This document shows, piece by piece, positions 21,984-33,848 of a stretch of DNA of 64,000 bases; position 1 is the stretch's first letter, and the number at the start of each line of letters is the position of its first letter. Both the position numbers and the translations under genes were made by a program. The stretch is from Schlegelella_A sp963778525 (lineage in GTDB: Bacteria; Pseudomonadota; Gammaproteobacteria; Burkholderiales; Burkholderiaceae_C). The notes under the pieces are model-generated. The model saw only the letters and a list, made by a program, of their open reading frames with translations. It had not been told where the DNA came from and made no database searches. The stretch is taken from the NCBI GenBank assembly GCA_963778525.1, contig CAVZUJ010000001.1, positions 558,001 to 622,000 on the forward strand. The letters are read 5' to 3'.

Positions 21984-22025
21984 CAGCCGCGCCCACCACC
22001 TACCGACACGAGCACAGCACACACC

Positions 22026-24897
<2,872 letters not shown>

Positions 24898-24907
24898 CGC
24901 TGCCGTT

Positions 24908-25414
24908 CTATTTCACGTGGGCCCCGCCGTCGCAGGCGGGATCGAACCCCTGCCCGACGTCCGAGACCAGCCCGCTGACGTTGCTGATCGAGACCTGCCA
25001 CAACACGCAGTCGCCCTCGGGCCGGGCGAAGCGATAGCTCCAGACCTGGAGCTTCTGATAGCCGACCGGAAAGACGTAGACCGGGTGGCCGATCAGCGCA
25101 AGCACGTCGCCCTGCGACATGCCGGGCTTCATGGTCGCGAAGACGGCCGGCGTCAGCACCTGCTGCCTGCCGACAAGATGGCCGCTGGCGTCGAAGTCGA
25201 GCATGTAGGTTTCGCGGTGCTGACGGAACTCGAGGCGGGTGCCGCCGTCGGCCAGCGGGTATTCGCCGCTTGCACCAAAGGCCTGGCGCGCCTGCTCGAT
25301 CGGCGTCCCGAGTGGCAGGGTGGTCCCGGGCGACATCGACGTGCACGAGCTGGCGGCCACGCCGAGCCCGACGAGCAGCGCCGCTTCGATCATTCGCATC
25401 GCAATCGGTCTCAT
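24908..25414 (-). CDS. Putative lipoprotein with an SmpA/BamE-like repeat region
   Basis: I do not recognise a named family with certainty. ATG 25414 follows a GGAG at eight bases' spacing and gives MRPIAMRMIEAALLVGLGV, then a lipobox-like AASSC near residue 23. The mature part has two similar stretches, one around GTPIEQARQAFGASGEYPL and one around MKPGMSQGDVLALIGHPVYV. This pattern is typical of SmpA/OmlA-type two-helix, three-strand lipoproteins. Probably an envelope lipoprotein of 168 residues. It converges with acnA, with only 10 bases between stops. Confidence 0.7.
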   Translation of the reverse strand: MRPIAMRMIEAALLVGLGVAASSCTSMSPGTTLPLGTPIEQARQAFGASGEYPLADGGTRLEFRQHRETYMLDFDASGHLVGRQQVLTPAVFATMKPGMSQGDVLALIGHPVYVFPVGYQKLQVWSYRFARPEGDCVLWQVSISNVSGLVSDVGQGFDPACDGGAHVK

Positions 25415-25505
25415 CTTCGTCGCTCCCATCCTGCGCCTTGCCTCGACCCCATTCTGAAGGCGCGGGCGATTCCGCGCTGGCGACGTGCTCTCTAGAATCG
25501 TCGCG

Positions 25506-26480
25506 ATGCGCGCAGAAGCTCCGGTCGCCAGCCTTCCCGATTTCGTCGATGCGCTGGAGCATGGCATCCATGTCATCGACACCGGCTTTCACCGGCCGCG
25601 CTTCGACGCTGCGTACCTGATCGTCGAGAGCGGCCGCGCCGCCTTTGTCGACACCGGCACCAACCACTCGGTGCCGCGCCTGCTCGCTGGCCTCGACGCG
25701 CTCGGCCTCGAGCCCGATGCCGTCGACATGGTCATCGCCACGCACGTGCATCTCGACCATGCCGGCGGCGTCGGCCTGCTCATGCAGCATCTGCCGTCGG
25801 CACGACTGATCGTGCATCCGCGCGGCGCCCGCCACCTGATCGACCCGACCCGCCTGGTGCAAAGCGCGACGACGGTGTACGGTGCCGAGGAGATCGAACG
25901 CTCCTACGGCAGGATCGTCGGCGTCGCTGCCGAGCGCGTGCAGGCCACGACCGACGGCATGATGCTGGCGCTCGCCGGCCGGCCGCTCGTGTTCCTGCAC
26001 ACGCCCGGTCACGCCATGCATCACCACTGCATCTGGGATGCGGCCAGCCAGAGCTTCTTCACCGGCGACACCTTCGGCCTCTCGTATCGCGAGTTCGACA
26101 CCGGGCGCGGTCCCTGGATCACGCCGACGACGACGCCGGTGCAGTTCCAGCCCGAGGCCCTGCGCCGCTCGATCGCCCGCCTGCTCGCATTCGCGCCGCG
26201 CCACCTGAACCTGACGCACTACGGCAGAGTCGGCGACGTGCCGCGACTGGCCGCCCTGTTCCTCGCGCAACTCGAGCGGATGGTCGAGCTCGCGAAGTCG
26301 CTGCCCGCCGACGCGGCCCGCCACCAGGCCTTGCAGGACGGCCTCGAGGCGATCCTCCTGCACAGCCTGCGCGAGCATGGCGTGACGCTCTCGGACGAGC
26401 GCATCCACGAGCTGCTGGCGCTCGACCTCGAGCTGAACGCGCAGGGCATCGCGATCTGGCTGGATCGCGGCGCACGATGA
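25506..26480 (+). CDS. Metallo-beta-lactamase-fold hydrolase
   Basis: The protein of 324 residues has the binuclear zinc motif ATHVHLDHAGGVG (HxHxDH). A third His lies in FLHTPGHAMHHHCIW, the bridging Asp in FFTGDTFGLSYREF, and the last His in HLNLTHYGRVGDV. The long C-terminal helical region after residue 220 is like that of the glyoxalase-II/alkylsulfatase-related hydrolases, but the substrate is not evident. Its stop overlaps the start of the next SDR gene by four bases, so the two proteins are probably made together. ATG 25506 is preferred to a weak upstream ATG at 25485. Confidence 0.85.
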   Translation: MRAEAPVASLPDFVDALEHGIHVIDTGFHRPRFDAAYLIVESGRAAFVDTGTNHSVPRLLAGLDALGLEPDAVDMVIATHVHLDHAGGVGLLMQHLPSARLIVHPRGARHLIDPTRLVQSATTVYGAEEIERSYGRIVGVAAERVQATTDGMMLALAGRPLVFLHTPGHAMHHHCIWDAASQSFFTGDTFGLSYREFDTGRGPWITPTTTPVQFQPEALRRSIARLLAFAPRHLNLTHYGRVGDVPRLAALFLAQLERMVELAKSLPADAARHQALQDGLEAILLHSLREHGVTLSDERIHELLALDLELNAQGIAIWLDRGAR

Positions 26481-27265
26481 GCACGGCCCGCTTCGACTTC
26501 AGCGGCCAGGTCGTGGTCGTCACCGGCGCGGCCAACGGCATCGGCGCCGCCTGCGTCCGGCTCTTCGCCGCCAGCGGTGCGAAGGTCGCCCTCTGGGATG
26601 TCGACGAAAGCGCGGCACGCGCCCTGGCCGGGGAGATCGGTGCCGGGTCAGCCGCGCTGGCCCTGCGCTGCGACGTCTCGCGGCGCGCCGACGTCGACGC
26701 CGCCCTGCTGGCGACGCTGGCTGCATTCGCCCGGATCGACGTGCTGATCAACAACGCGGGCATCTTTCGCGCCGCCGACTTCCTCGAGGTCAGCGAGGAA
26801 GACTGGGACGCCGTGCTCGGCGTCAACCTGAAGGGCGCGTTCCTGGTCGGCCAGGCAGTGGCGCGCGAGATGGCGAAGACGGGCGGCGGCGCCATCGTCA
26901 ACATGAGCTCGGTCAACGGAGTCCTGGCGATTCCGTCGATCGCCAGCTACAACGCCAGCAAGGGCGGCATCAACCAGCTGACGCGGGCGATGGCCCTGGC
27001 CCTGGCCGACCGCGGCGTCCGGGTCAATGCCGTGGCGCCGGGAACGATCGCCACCGAGCTGGCGAAAAACGCCGTCCTCGGGAGCGAAGAAGCGCGTCAG
27101 CGCATCATGAGCCGCACGCCCTTGCGCCGCCTCGGCGAGCCGGCCGAGGTTGCCGCCGTCTGCGCCTTTCTCGCCAGCGACGCGGCGAGCTACATGACCG
27201 GCGAGATCGTCGTCGTCGACGGCGGCCGCCTGGCTCTCAACTACACGATTGCGCCCGCCGCCTGA
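26477..27265 (+). CDS. Short-chain dehydrogenase/reductase
   Basis: A classical SDR of 262 residues acting on an alcohol/ketone with NAD(P). It has the cofactor loop VVTGAANGIGAACVRLF, the stabilising NNAG (INNAGIFRAADF), catalytic Ser in IVNMSSVNG and the Tyr/Lys pair in SYNASKGGINQLTRAM. The C-terminal YMTGEIVVVDGGRLALNY is typical of FabG-like members. Asp in LWDVDES after the second strand suggests preference for NAD. It is translationally coupled to the upstream MBL hydrolase and lies 16 bases before glyoxalase I. Confidence 0.9.
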   Translation: MSTARFDFSGQVVVVTGAANGIGAACVRLFAASGAKVALWDVDESAARALAGEIGAGSAALALRCDVSRRADVDAALLATLAAFARIDVLINNAGIFRAADFLEVSEEDWDAVLGVNLKGAFLVGQAVAREMAKTGGGAIVNMSSVNGVLAIPSIASYNASKGGINQLTRAMALALADRGVRVNAVAPGTIATELAKNAVLGSEEARQRIMSRTPLRRLGEPAEVAAVCAFLASDAASYMTGEIVVVDGGRLALNYTIAPAA

Positions 27266-27281
27266 AATCAAAGGAGACCTG

Positions 27282-27668
27282 ATGAGATTCCTGCACACCA
27301 TGCTGCGCGTCGGCAACCTGCAACGCTCGATCGACTTCTACACCCAGGTAATGGGCATGAAGCTGCTGCGCACGACCGAGCGGCCGGAGCAGAAATACTC
27401 GCTCGCCTTCGTCGGCTACGGCGCCAACCCCGAGCAAGCCGAGATCGAGCTCACCTACAACCACGGCGTCGCGTCGTACGACCTGGGCAGTGCCTACGGC
27501 CACATCGCGATCGGGGTGGCCGACGCGGCGGCAACCTGCGAGAAGATCCGGGCCGGCGGCGGCACCGTGACGCGCGAGGCCGGGCCGGTCAAGGGCGGAA
27601 CGACGGTGATCGCCTTCGTCGCCGACCCGGACGGCTACAAGATCGAGCTCATCGAGCGCGACGGCTGA
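27282..27668 (+). CDS. gloA: Lactoylglutathione lyase (glyoxalase I)
   Basis: GloA turns the methylglyoxal-glutathione hemithioacetal into S-lactoylglutathione. The 128-residue protein starts MRFLHTMLRVGNLQRSIDFY with the first metal His. The Glu ligand is in AEIELTYNHG, the next His in YGHIAIGVAD, and the last Glu in PDGYKIELIERDG, giving the usual H-E-H-E metal set. An AAGGAGA Shine-Dalgarno sits just before ATG 27282. The upstream MBL-fold gene does not look like the standard GloB, so a GloA-GloB pair should not be assumed. Confidence 0.95.
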   Translation: MRFLHTMLRVGNLQRSIDFYTQVMGMKLLRTTERPEQKYSLAFVGYGANPEQAEIELTYNHGVASYDLGSAYGHIAIGVADAAATCEKIRAGGGTVTREAGPVKGGTTVIAFVADPDGYKIELIERDG

Positions 27669-27675
27669 GGGCCGC

Positions 27676-28188
27676 TCAGCGCAGCGTCAGGTCGACGCGG
27701 TTGCTGTCGGGCACCGTCAGGCTGCCGTCAGGCATCTCGATCAGCTCGATCTGGATCTTGTCGGCGCCGATGGCATCGGCCACCAGCACCTGGCGGATCG
27801 CTTCGGCGCGCGCCGTGGCGAGCGCCTTGTCGCGGGCCTTGTTGGCGCCCGTCAGGAAGCGCGCGGACATGCGAACACCGGCGGCGGCGTTCTTTGCGCC
27901 TTCGGCAAAGCGCCCGAGCGAGATCTTGGCCGTGGCCGGTAGCTTGTCCGAGCCTGCGTCGAATACGACTTCGTTGGGATTGATCTGCGCTGTCGGCGCC
28001 GAAGCCTCCTGCGGCGTTGAAGCGACAGGAGTTGCCGCGGCGGCTGCCTGCGCCGCTTCCGGGGCGGTCGGCGTGCCGCGGCTGGCAAGCACGATTCCTG
28101 CAATGGCGACAACGATCAACACGGCGACGGCGGCAATCGCGATGGTGCGTGAAGAATTGCTCTTTTGCCGCCGCTTTGGGTCGCTCAT
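27676..28188 (-). CDS. Membrane-anchored protein with an OmpA-like C-terminal domain
   Basis: The 170-residue protein has a short basic N-terminus (MSDPKRRQKSNSSRTIAI), one membrane helix (IAIAAVAVLIVVAIAGIVL) and an Ala/Pro-rich linker. The C-terminal domain, with NEVVFDAGSDKLPATAKISL and later ARAEAIRQVLVADAIGADKI, resembles OmpA/MotB peptidoglycan-binding folds. The usual N-x-x-L-S-x-x-R-A motif is only partly kept (DKALATARAEAIRQVL), so peptidoglycan binding is uncertain. It converges with gloA. Confidence 0.65.
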   Translation of the reverse strand: MSDPKRRQKSNSSRTIAIAAVAVLIVVAIAGIVLASRGTPTAPEAAQAAAAATPVASTPQEASAPTAQINPNEVVFDAGSDKLPATAKISLGRFAEGAKNAAAGVRMSARFLTGANKARDKALATARAEAIRQVLVADAIGADKIQIELIEMPDGSLTVPDSNRVDLTLR

Positions 28189-28239
28189 GAAGCCCTCGGG
28201 TTGTTCGAATTGTCTTGCGATGGCCGATTCTAGTTGGCG

Positions 28240-28851
28240 ATGAATGCTTCACCCGATCTCCGGCAGCCCGGCCGCGACCCCGAACGGTTGCTCGACGCCA
28301 CCTTGCGCGACTGGGGCGGCCACGAGGACGCCTGGATCTTCGGCTACGCATCGCTCATCTGGCGCCCCGAGTTCGAATCGGCCGAGGACCGGAGCGGCAC
28401 CGTCTACGGCTGGCATCGCGCCCTGGCGATGCGCTCGCGCATCAATCGCGGCACGCCGGAATGCCCCGGCCTGGTGTTCGCACTGGTGGCGGGAGGCTCA
28501 TGCCGCGGCCGCGCCTACCGGGTCGAGCACTCGCGCGTCGAGGGCGAGTTGCGCCGCCTCTGGGGCCGCGAGATGCCCACCGGCGTCTACGATCCGAAGT
28601 GGCTGCCGTGTCGAACGCCGCAAGGCGTCGTGCGCGCCCTCACCTTCACCTTGAGCCGACGCAGCCCGAGCCACACCGGTGCCCTGCCGGACGAGAAGAT
28701 GGTGGAAATCCTGCGCAGCGCGAACGGCCGCTACGGCAGCACGCTCTCCTATCTCGTGGAGACCGCGACGACGCTACGCAACTGCGGGATTCGAGATCGC
28801 GACATCGAGCGTCTCGTCGATCTCGCCCGCCGCCACGCCCTCACCGCCTGA
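28240..28851 (+). CDS. ChaC-type gamma-glutamylcyclotransferase
   Basis: ChaC proteins degrade glutathione to 5-oxoproline and Cys-Gly. The protein has the diagnostic substrate loop WIFGYASLIWRPEFES near residue 30, then YGWHRALAMRSRINRGTPE. The catalytic Glu is expected in the RLWGREM stretch. The conserved C-terminal region RYGSTLSYLVETATTLRNCGI follows. ATG 28240 is taken as the start; an in-frame TTG two codons earlier is possible. The last 11 bases overlap the end of the convergent MobA-like gene. Confidence 0.88.
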   Translation: MNASPDLRQPGRDPERLLDATLRDWGGHEDAWIFGYASLIWRPEFESAEDRSGTVYGWHRALAMRSRINRGTPECPGLVFALVAGGSCRGRAYRVEHSRVEGELRRLWGREMPTGVYDPKWLPCRTPQGVVRALTFTLSRRSPSHTGALPDEKMVEILRSANGRYGSTLSYLVETATTLRNCGIRDRDIERLVDLARRHALTA

Positions 28852-29479
28852 CGCTGCCGGCCGCCGGCCGCGGCGCCCGCGATTGCGCGCCGCGCCGCGC
28901 CGATTCGAGGTCTGCGGCGGTGTCGATGTCGATCAGGATGCCCGGATCGTCGAGCTCGATGGCGACCGCCGGGTAGCGAGCCACGAGGCGCCGCGCCCCT
29001 TCGTCGCCGGTGAGCCCGACCAGCTCCGAATAGAGCTCGGCCGCAAATCCCACCGGATGGCCGCGCAGGCCGCCGTGCTGCGCATAGACGATCGGGTGAT
29101 GGTCGAGCTCGCGCGCGACCGCCTGCAAGGTGGCAGGCTGCAGACGCGGCATGTCGCCCGGCAGGATCAACCAGCCGCTGGCGTGCGGACGCACGCTGAC
29201 GCCGGCGGCGATCGAATGGCCCATGCCGAAGCCGCCCTGGGCGTCGCTGGCGAGCTCGGAGAGCACCACGACGTCGCGTGCCGCGACGTTGCTGCGCGCC
29301 AGCTCGGCGAACGGCTCGGTCGTGACGACCACGACATGCAACTGGCTTTCGATGGCGTGGCGCAAGGTCGTGGCGAGAACACCGGCCTCGCCGAAGGACG
29401 CCGCCAGCTTGTGCGAGCCGGCCGTGTAGCGCGAGCCCTTGCCTGCGGCGAGGACGATGACGGTGCGCTCGGTAGCCAT
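28841..29479 (-). CDS. MobA-like nucleotidyltransferase (molybdenum-cofactor type)
   Basis: This 212-residue protein belongs to the NTP-transferase family that includes MobA and MocA, which attach GMP or CMP to molybdopterin. It starts MATERTVIVLAAGKGSRYTAG, the nucleotide-binding AAGxGxR loop. The metal-binding Asp is in GWLILPGDMPRLQPAT, and GHPVGFAAELYSELVGL and GARRLVARYP fit MocA-like proteins, which often serve xanthine dehydrogenase-type enzymes. No molybdoenzyme gene lies in the window, so the exact cofactor substrate is open. Confidence 0.8.
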   Translation of the reverse strand: MATERTVIVLAAGKGSRYTAGSHKLAASFGEAGVLATTLRHAIESQLHVVVVTTEPFAELARSNVAARDVVVLSELASDAQGGFGMGHSIAAGVSVRPHASGWLILPGDMPRLQPATLQAVARELDHHPIVYAQHGGLRGHPVGFAAELYSELVGLTGDEGARRLVARYPAVAIELDDPGILIDIDTAADLESARRGAQSRAPRPAAGSVRR

Positions 29480-29628
29480 GGGTCGAGAATGGGAGAGCGA
29501 GGACGAAACCGTAAGTGGGAGGTCTACGTAAGGCCTTCCCCGTAAGCGAAACCGCCGAGGCCGGCCGGCGCGGTCGCGACGCAAGTGCCGATCACGCACC
29601 TGAGCGCCAGCCTTCCTATACTCGGACC

Positions 29629-30264
29629 GTGACCGATCTCGCCGCACTGCGCAAGAGCTACGAGCTTGCCGAGCTCGACGAAGCCGCCTCCGACGCCGAT
29701 CCGATGCGCCAGTTCGCGGCCTGGCTCGAGCAAGCGCTCGCCGGCAAGCTGCCCGAGCCGAATGCCATGACGCTCGCGACGGTGGGCAGCGACGGCAGGC
29801 CGTCGACACGAATCGTTCTCGTCAAGGGCTACGACGAACGCGGCTTGGTCTGGTACTCCAACTACGACAGCCGGAAGGGGCGCGAGCTCGAGGCCAACCC
29901 GGCCGCCGCGCTGCAATTCCACTGGGTCGAGCTCGAACGGGTCGTGCGCATCGAGGGCACGGTCGAGAAAGTCAGCGCGGCCGAGTCCGATGCCTATTTC
30001 GCCTCGCGCCCTCTCGATTCACGCATCGGTGCCTGGGCCTCGCCGCAGAGCCAGGTGATCGCGTCACGGGCCGTGCTGGTGGCCAATGCCGCCCGCTACG
30101 GCGCCCGCTTCATGCTGAAGCCGCCACGACCGCCGCATTGGGGTGGCTTTCGCCTGCGGCCGCAGGCATGGGAATTCTGGCAAGGGCGAAAGTCACGCCT
30201 GCACGACCGCCTGCGCTATCGGCTCGAGAGCGGTGCCTGGGTGCGCGAGCGCCTGGCACCTTGA
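29629..30264 (+). CDS. pdxH: Pyridoxamine 5'-phosphate oxidase
   Basis: PdxH oxidises pyridoxine/pyridoxamine phosphate to PLP with FMN. I start at GTG 29629, which gives MTDLAALRKSYELAELDEA, the family N-terminus; the longer upstream frame is unlike any PdxH. Key stretches are MTLATVGSDGRPSTRIVLVKG, the FMN contacts in YSNYDSRKGRELEANP, WASPQSQVIASRA, and the C-terminal signature RPPHWGGFRLRPQAWEFWQG with RLHDRLRYR. It has 211 residues. Its promoter must lie in the 149-base gap shared with the divergent MobA-like gene. Confidence 0.96.
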   Translation: MTDLAALRKSYELAELDEAASDADPMRQFAAWLEQALAGKLPEPNAMTLATVGSDGRPSTRIVLVKGYDERGLVWYSNYDSRKGRELEANPAAALQFHWVELERVVRIEGTVEKVSAAESDAYFASRPLDSRIGAWASPQSQVIASRAVLVANAARYGARFMLKPPRPPHWGGFRLRPQAWEFWQGRKSRLHDRLRYRLESGAWVRERLAP

Positions 30265-30412
30265 CTGGCTGGCGCAACGCTGCTCCGCACGCCAGGTCGA
30301 GGTCGCCGAGTCCTTCCCGGACACGTGACCCTTTGCAACGCGCTGCCACGGCGCGCCACCTTGGGCACAATCGCGGGCCGCCGATGCGCTCTGAACCAAC
30401 AAGAAGAGAGCC

Positions 30413-31222
30413 GTGAACAGTTTTTTCGTGATGCTCGGAATCGAATCGTGGAAGCCGGTGCTCTCCGCGCTTCTCCTGCCCCCGGTCCCCCTTCTGGTGC
30501 TGACCCTGGTCGGCGCCCGGCTGCTCTTGCCCAGGCGCGGGCTGGGCTGGTTGCTGATCATCGTCAGCGTCGTCGTGCTCTGGGTTTCCGCCTGCGACGG
30601 CGCCGCCCGAGGCCTGACCCAGCTCATGCTGCGGCCGCCCGCTGCGCTCAGCTTCGATCGGGTCCGCGAACTGCGTGCCGAGGTGGCGGCGAAAAAGCCG
30701 GTGGCCATCGTCGTGCTGGGCGGGGGCGCCGAGGCGTTCGCACCCGAATACGGTGTCAGCAGCCTGAACGAAGGCTCGCTCGAGCGCCTGCGCTACGCGC
30801 TCTGGCTCAGCCGCGAAACCGGCATTCCGGTCGCCTACAGCGGCGGGGTCGGCTGGGCTCAGGGAGACGGCGCGCCCGAGGCTCGCATCGCGGCCAAGAT
30901 TGCCGCCGAAGACTTCAATCATCCGATCAAGTGGCTCGAGGAGGACTCGCGCGACACGCACGAGAACGCACTGCGCACCATCGCCCTGCTGAAGCCGGCC
31001 GGCATCGACCACATCGTGCTCGTGACCCATGGCTATCACATGCCGCGAGCCCTGCGCGACTTCAGCGACGCGGCGGGCGCCGACATCCAGGTCGAAGCGG
31101 CGCCGATGGGCCTGGCCAAGAACGTCGCGACGCCGACGCTCGAGTGGATGCCGAGCGGCCACGGCTTCCTGCAGATGCGCAGGGTGCTGCGCGAGATCGT
31201 CGGCCGCTGGGCCGGCGCCTGA
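30413..31222 (+). CDS. YdcF-like (DUF218) membrane protein
   Basis: The DUF218/ElyC-SanA-YdcF group is linked to envelope integrity and polyprenyl-carrier or cell-wall metabolism, with no fixed activity. The 269-residue protein has two N-terminal membrane helices (about residues 14-36 and 42-62), then a soluble domain. The latter shows the family's AIVVLGGGAEAF strand-loop, YSGGVGWAQGDGAPEA, EDSRDTHENALRT and VTHGYHMPRALRDF. The start is GTG 30413. It probably stands alone, between pdxH and a convergent hydrolase. Confidence 0.83.
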   Translation: MNSFFVMLGIESWKPVLSALLLPPVPLLVLTLVGARLLLPRRGLGWLLIIVSVVVLWVSACDGAARGLTQLMLRPPAALSFDRVRELRAEVAAKKPVAIVVLGGGAEAFAPEYGVSSLNEGSLERLRYALWLSRETGIPVAYSGGVGWAQGDGAPEARIAAKIAAEDFNHPIKWLEEDSRDTHENALRTIALLKPAGIDHIVLVTHGYHMPRALRDFSDAAGADIQVEAAPMGLAKNVATPTLEWMPSGHGFLQMRRVLREIVGRWAGA

Positions 31223-31240
31223 GCGTTCGAGCCGGGGCCG

Positions 31241-32170
31241 CTACATCGAGTCGCGAAAGCGGACGTAGTCGCTGGCCGCGTGGCGCGGCTCCTCGATCGC
31301 CGGCAGATGGCCGACGCCGGGCATGATCACGACGTGGGCGCGCGGCAGAAGCTTTTTCAGCAACTGCGCCGTCTCCGGATTGACGATGCGGTCGTCGGCA
31401 CCGAAGACGACCAGCGTCGAGGTCATCAGCCCGGCGATGCGGCCTTCCATCGACTCGTCCCGCATCTGCTTCTGGATCCGCTCCTCGAGCGGGCGATTGG
31501 CGATGCGCTGGCGCGCCATCACCTCCTCGAAGAAAGGCGGGATCGCCGGCGGCTGGTTCATCGCCAGCCGCAGCAGCGCCTTGTAGTCTTCTTCGCTGCT
31601 GATCAGAAGCGGGTTCTTGCCGCTTTCGCGCATGCCGCGCATCGCCTCGCTTTCGGGCGCGCTCCACAGCCCGCCCGGATCGAGGAGCCAGAGGCTGCGG
31701 ATTTCGCGCGGATGGGCGGCGGCCCAGGCCAGCGCGACCTGCCCGCCCATCGAGCTGCCGCCGACGTGAACCGATCCGATGCCAAGCGCCTTGGCAAATG
31801 CGCGCATCCGCTCGGCCTGCGCGGTCGGCGAATAGTCGGCATCCGCCGGGTGCGAGGAGTCACCGAAGCCAACCAGATCGGGCACGATCAGGTGATAGCT
31901 CGGCTCGAGAAAGGGCGCGATGCGAAGGAAGTTGTCCTTGTCGGCGCCGAAGCCGTGCAGCAGGATCAGATCGTCGCCGCGTCCGCCTTCGAGATACGAG
32001 ATCCTCATGCCGTCCGGCAAGGTCACCTGGCGCTTGACGAGGCCGGCCCGCCAATGCTCGAGGTCGAGCGCCATCGACAGCAGCAGCTGCGGGAAGACAT
32101 AGCGGACGCCGGCTGCGACGAGAACGACGGCAAGCACGAATGCCAGGCCGGCGCGGAGAAAAAATCGCAT
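31241..32170 (-). CDS. Membrane-anchored alpha/beta-hydrolase
   Basis: The 309-residue protein begins with one hydrophobic helix (FFLRAGLAFVLAVVLVAAG) and continues as an alpha/beta hydrolase. The oxyanion-loop HGFGADKDNF comes first, then the nucleophile elbow VGGSSMGGQVALA (catalytic Ser). The acid Asp lies in VVFGADDRIVNPE and the His in MPGVGHLPAIEEP. Family members include esterases, lipases and C-C hydrolases; the substrate is unknown. It is divergent from ureD across 77 bases and is probably not part of the urease operon. Confidence 0.85.
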   Translation of the reverse strand: MRFFLRAGLAFVLAVVLVAAGVRYVFPQLLLSMALDLEHWRAGLVKRQVTLPDGMRISYLEGGRGDDLILLHGFGADKDNFLRIAPFLEPSYHLIVPDLVGFGDSSHPADADYSPTAQAERMRAFAKALGIGSVHVGGSSMGGQVALAWAAAHPREIRSLWLLDPGGLWSAPESEAMRGMRESGKNPLLISSEEDYKALLRLAMNQPPAIPPFFEEVMARQRIANRPLEERIQKQMRDESMEGRIAGLMTSTLVVFGADDRIVNPETAQLLKKLLPRAHVVIMPGVGHLPAIEEPRHAASDYVRFRDSM

Positions 32171-32247
32171 GCCGTCATTGTCGCCGTGCCGTCCGCAAGC
32201 GACCGTGCAGCAGATCACGCTCGCTACACTCGCGCGTTTCGACACGT

Positions 32248-33079
32248 ATGGGCTGGCACGGCACTCTGGCGCTCCGCTACCGCTCGCAGGACGGGCGCAC
32301 CATCGTCCACGATCGCCACGACGGGCCGTTGCGTGTCCTGAAGATGCTGCATCCCGAAGGCGACGCGGTCTGCCACAGCGTCCTCGTCCATCCGCCCGGC
32401 GGCATCGTCGGCGGCGACCGGCTCGCCGTCGAGGTCGAGGTCGAGCCCGGCGCCCATGCGCTCGTCACCACGCCGGGTGCAACGCGCTTCTATCGCAGCG
32501 CGGGCGAGAGCGCAGTCGCAGTCGGTCGTGGTTCGGGTGGCGGCGCAAGCGCGTTTCGAATGGTTACCGCTCGAGACCATCGCCTTCAGCGGCTGCCTGG
32601 CCGAGAACGCGGCCCGCTTCGAACTGGCGCCTGGCGCCGAAATGATCGGCTGGGACGTGACTGCGCTCGGCCTGTCGGCGTCGGGCCAGCCCTTCGAGAA
32701 CGGATGCTTCACGCAAAGCCTCGAGCTGCCGGGCCGCTGGCTCGAGCGCGGCACGATGCGCGGCGACGATGCGCGCCTGCTCGCCTCGCCGCTCGGCTGG
32801 GCAGGCCACGCCGTGCTCGCTACGCTCTGGTTCGCAGCCGGCTCGGCCCTGGCCGAAGCGCGGCGCGACGCCCTGCTCGACCTCGCCCGCACGACCTTGC
32901 GCACGCACCCGCTGCAAGCGACCGCCGGTGCAAGCGCTCCGCAAGCGCAGGTGATCGTCGTTCGCGCGCTGGCGCGACGCGTCGAGCCCGCAATGGATCT
33001 GCTGACGCGTATCTGGAGCGCCTGGCGACCATCCGCCTGGCAACGGGAGCCCTGCGCGCCACGCGTCTGGCGCACCTGA
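32248..33079 (+). CDS. ureD: Urease accessory protein UreD, one frameshift
   Basis: UreD is the scaffold on which UreF and UreG load nickel into apo-urease. From ATG 32248 it reads MGWHGTLALRYRSQDGRTIV, with VHPPGGIVGGDRLAVEVEV and TTPGATRFYRSAGES, the central UreD motif. The frame changes near 32510 and resumes as SVVVRVAAQARFEWLPLETI, then DVTALGLSASGQPFENG, to a typical end REPCAPRVWRT. The length 3n+1 corresponds to about 276 residues. It opens the urease operon, 101 bases before ureA. Confidence 0.92.
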
Positions 33080-33180
33080 ACGCGCAGGCGGCCGGGCAAC
33101 CCGCAACGTATGATCGTTCGGCCCTGCGACCATGGCACCCGTCTTGCACCAGCGATGACGAGACAACGAAAACCTCAGCG

Positions 33181-33483
<303 letters not shown>

Positions 33484-33496
33484 AGGCGGGATTCGC

Positions 33497-33802
33497 ATGA
33501 CACCGGGCGAATTCCTGGTTGACGACGGCGACCTGCCGCTGAACACCGGCCGCGCCACCGCAAAGGTCGTGGTCGAGAACACCGGCGACCGGCCGATCCA
33601 GGTCGGCTCGCACTATCACTTCGCCGAGACCAACGCAGCGCTCCGCTTCGACCGCGCCGCAGCGCACGGCATGCGCCTGAACATCGCCTCGGGCACGGCG
33701 GTGCGATTCGAGCCGGGGCAGCAACGCAGCGTCGAGCTTGTCGCTTACGGCGGTGACCGGATCGTGCACGGGTTTCGCGGGCTGGTCGGCGGGAAGCTGT
33801 GA
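33497..33802 (+). CDS. ureB: Urease beta subunit
   Basis: UreB is the beta chain that wraps the trimer. The 101-residue protein starts MTPGEFLVDDGDLPLNTGR and carries IQVGSHYHFAETNAALRFDR, the most conserved part. RLNIASGTAVRFEPGQQRSV and a C-terminal IVHGFRGLVGGKL follow. All parts are intact and of usual length. The next urease gene is 336 bases away because a repeat element fills the gap, unlike the tight spacing elsewhere in the operon. Confidence 0.98.
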   Translation: MTPGEFLVDDGDLPLNTGRATAKVVVENTGDRPIQVGSHYHFAETNAALRFDRAAAHGMRLNIASGTAVRFEPGQQRSVELVAYGGDRIVHGFRGLVGGKL

Positions 33803-33848
33803 TGTCGCACTGGCGATCGAGCGAGAACGGGACGGCGGCGCGCATTGC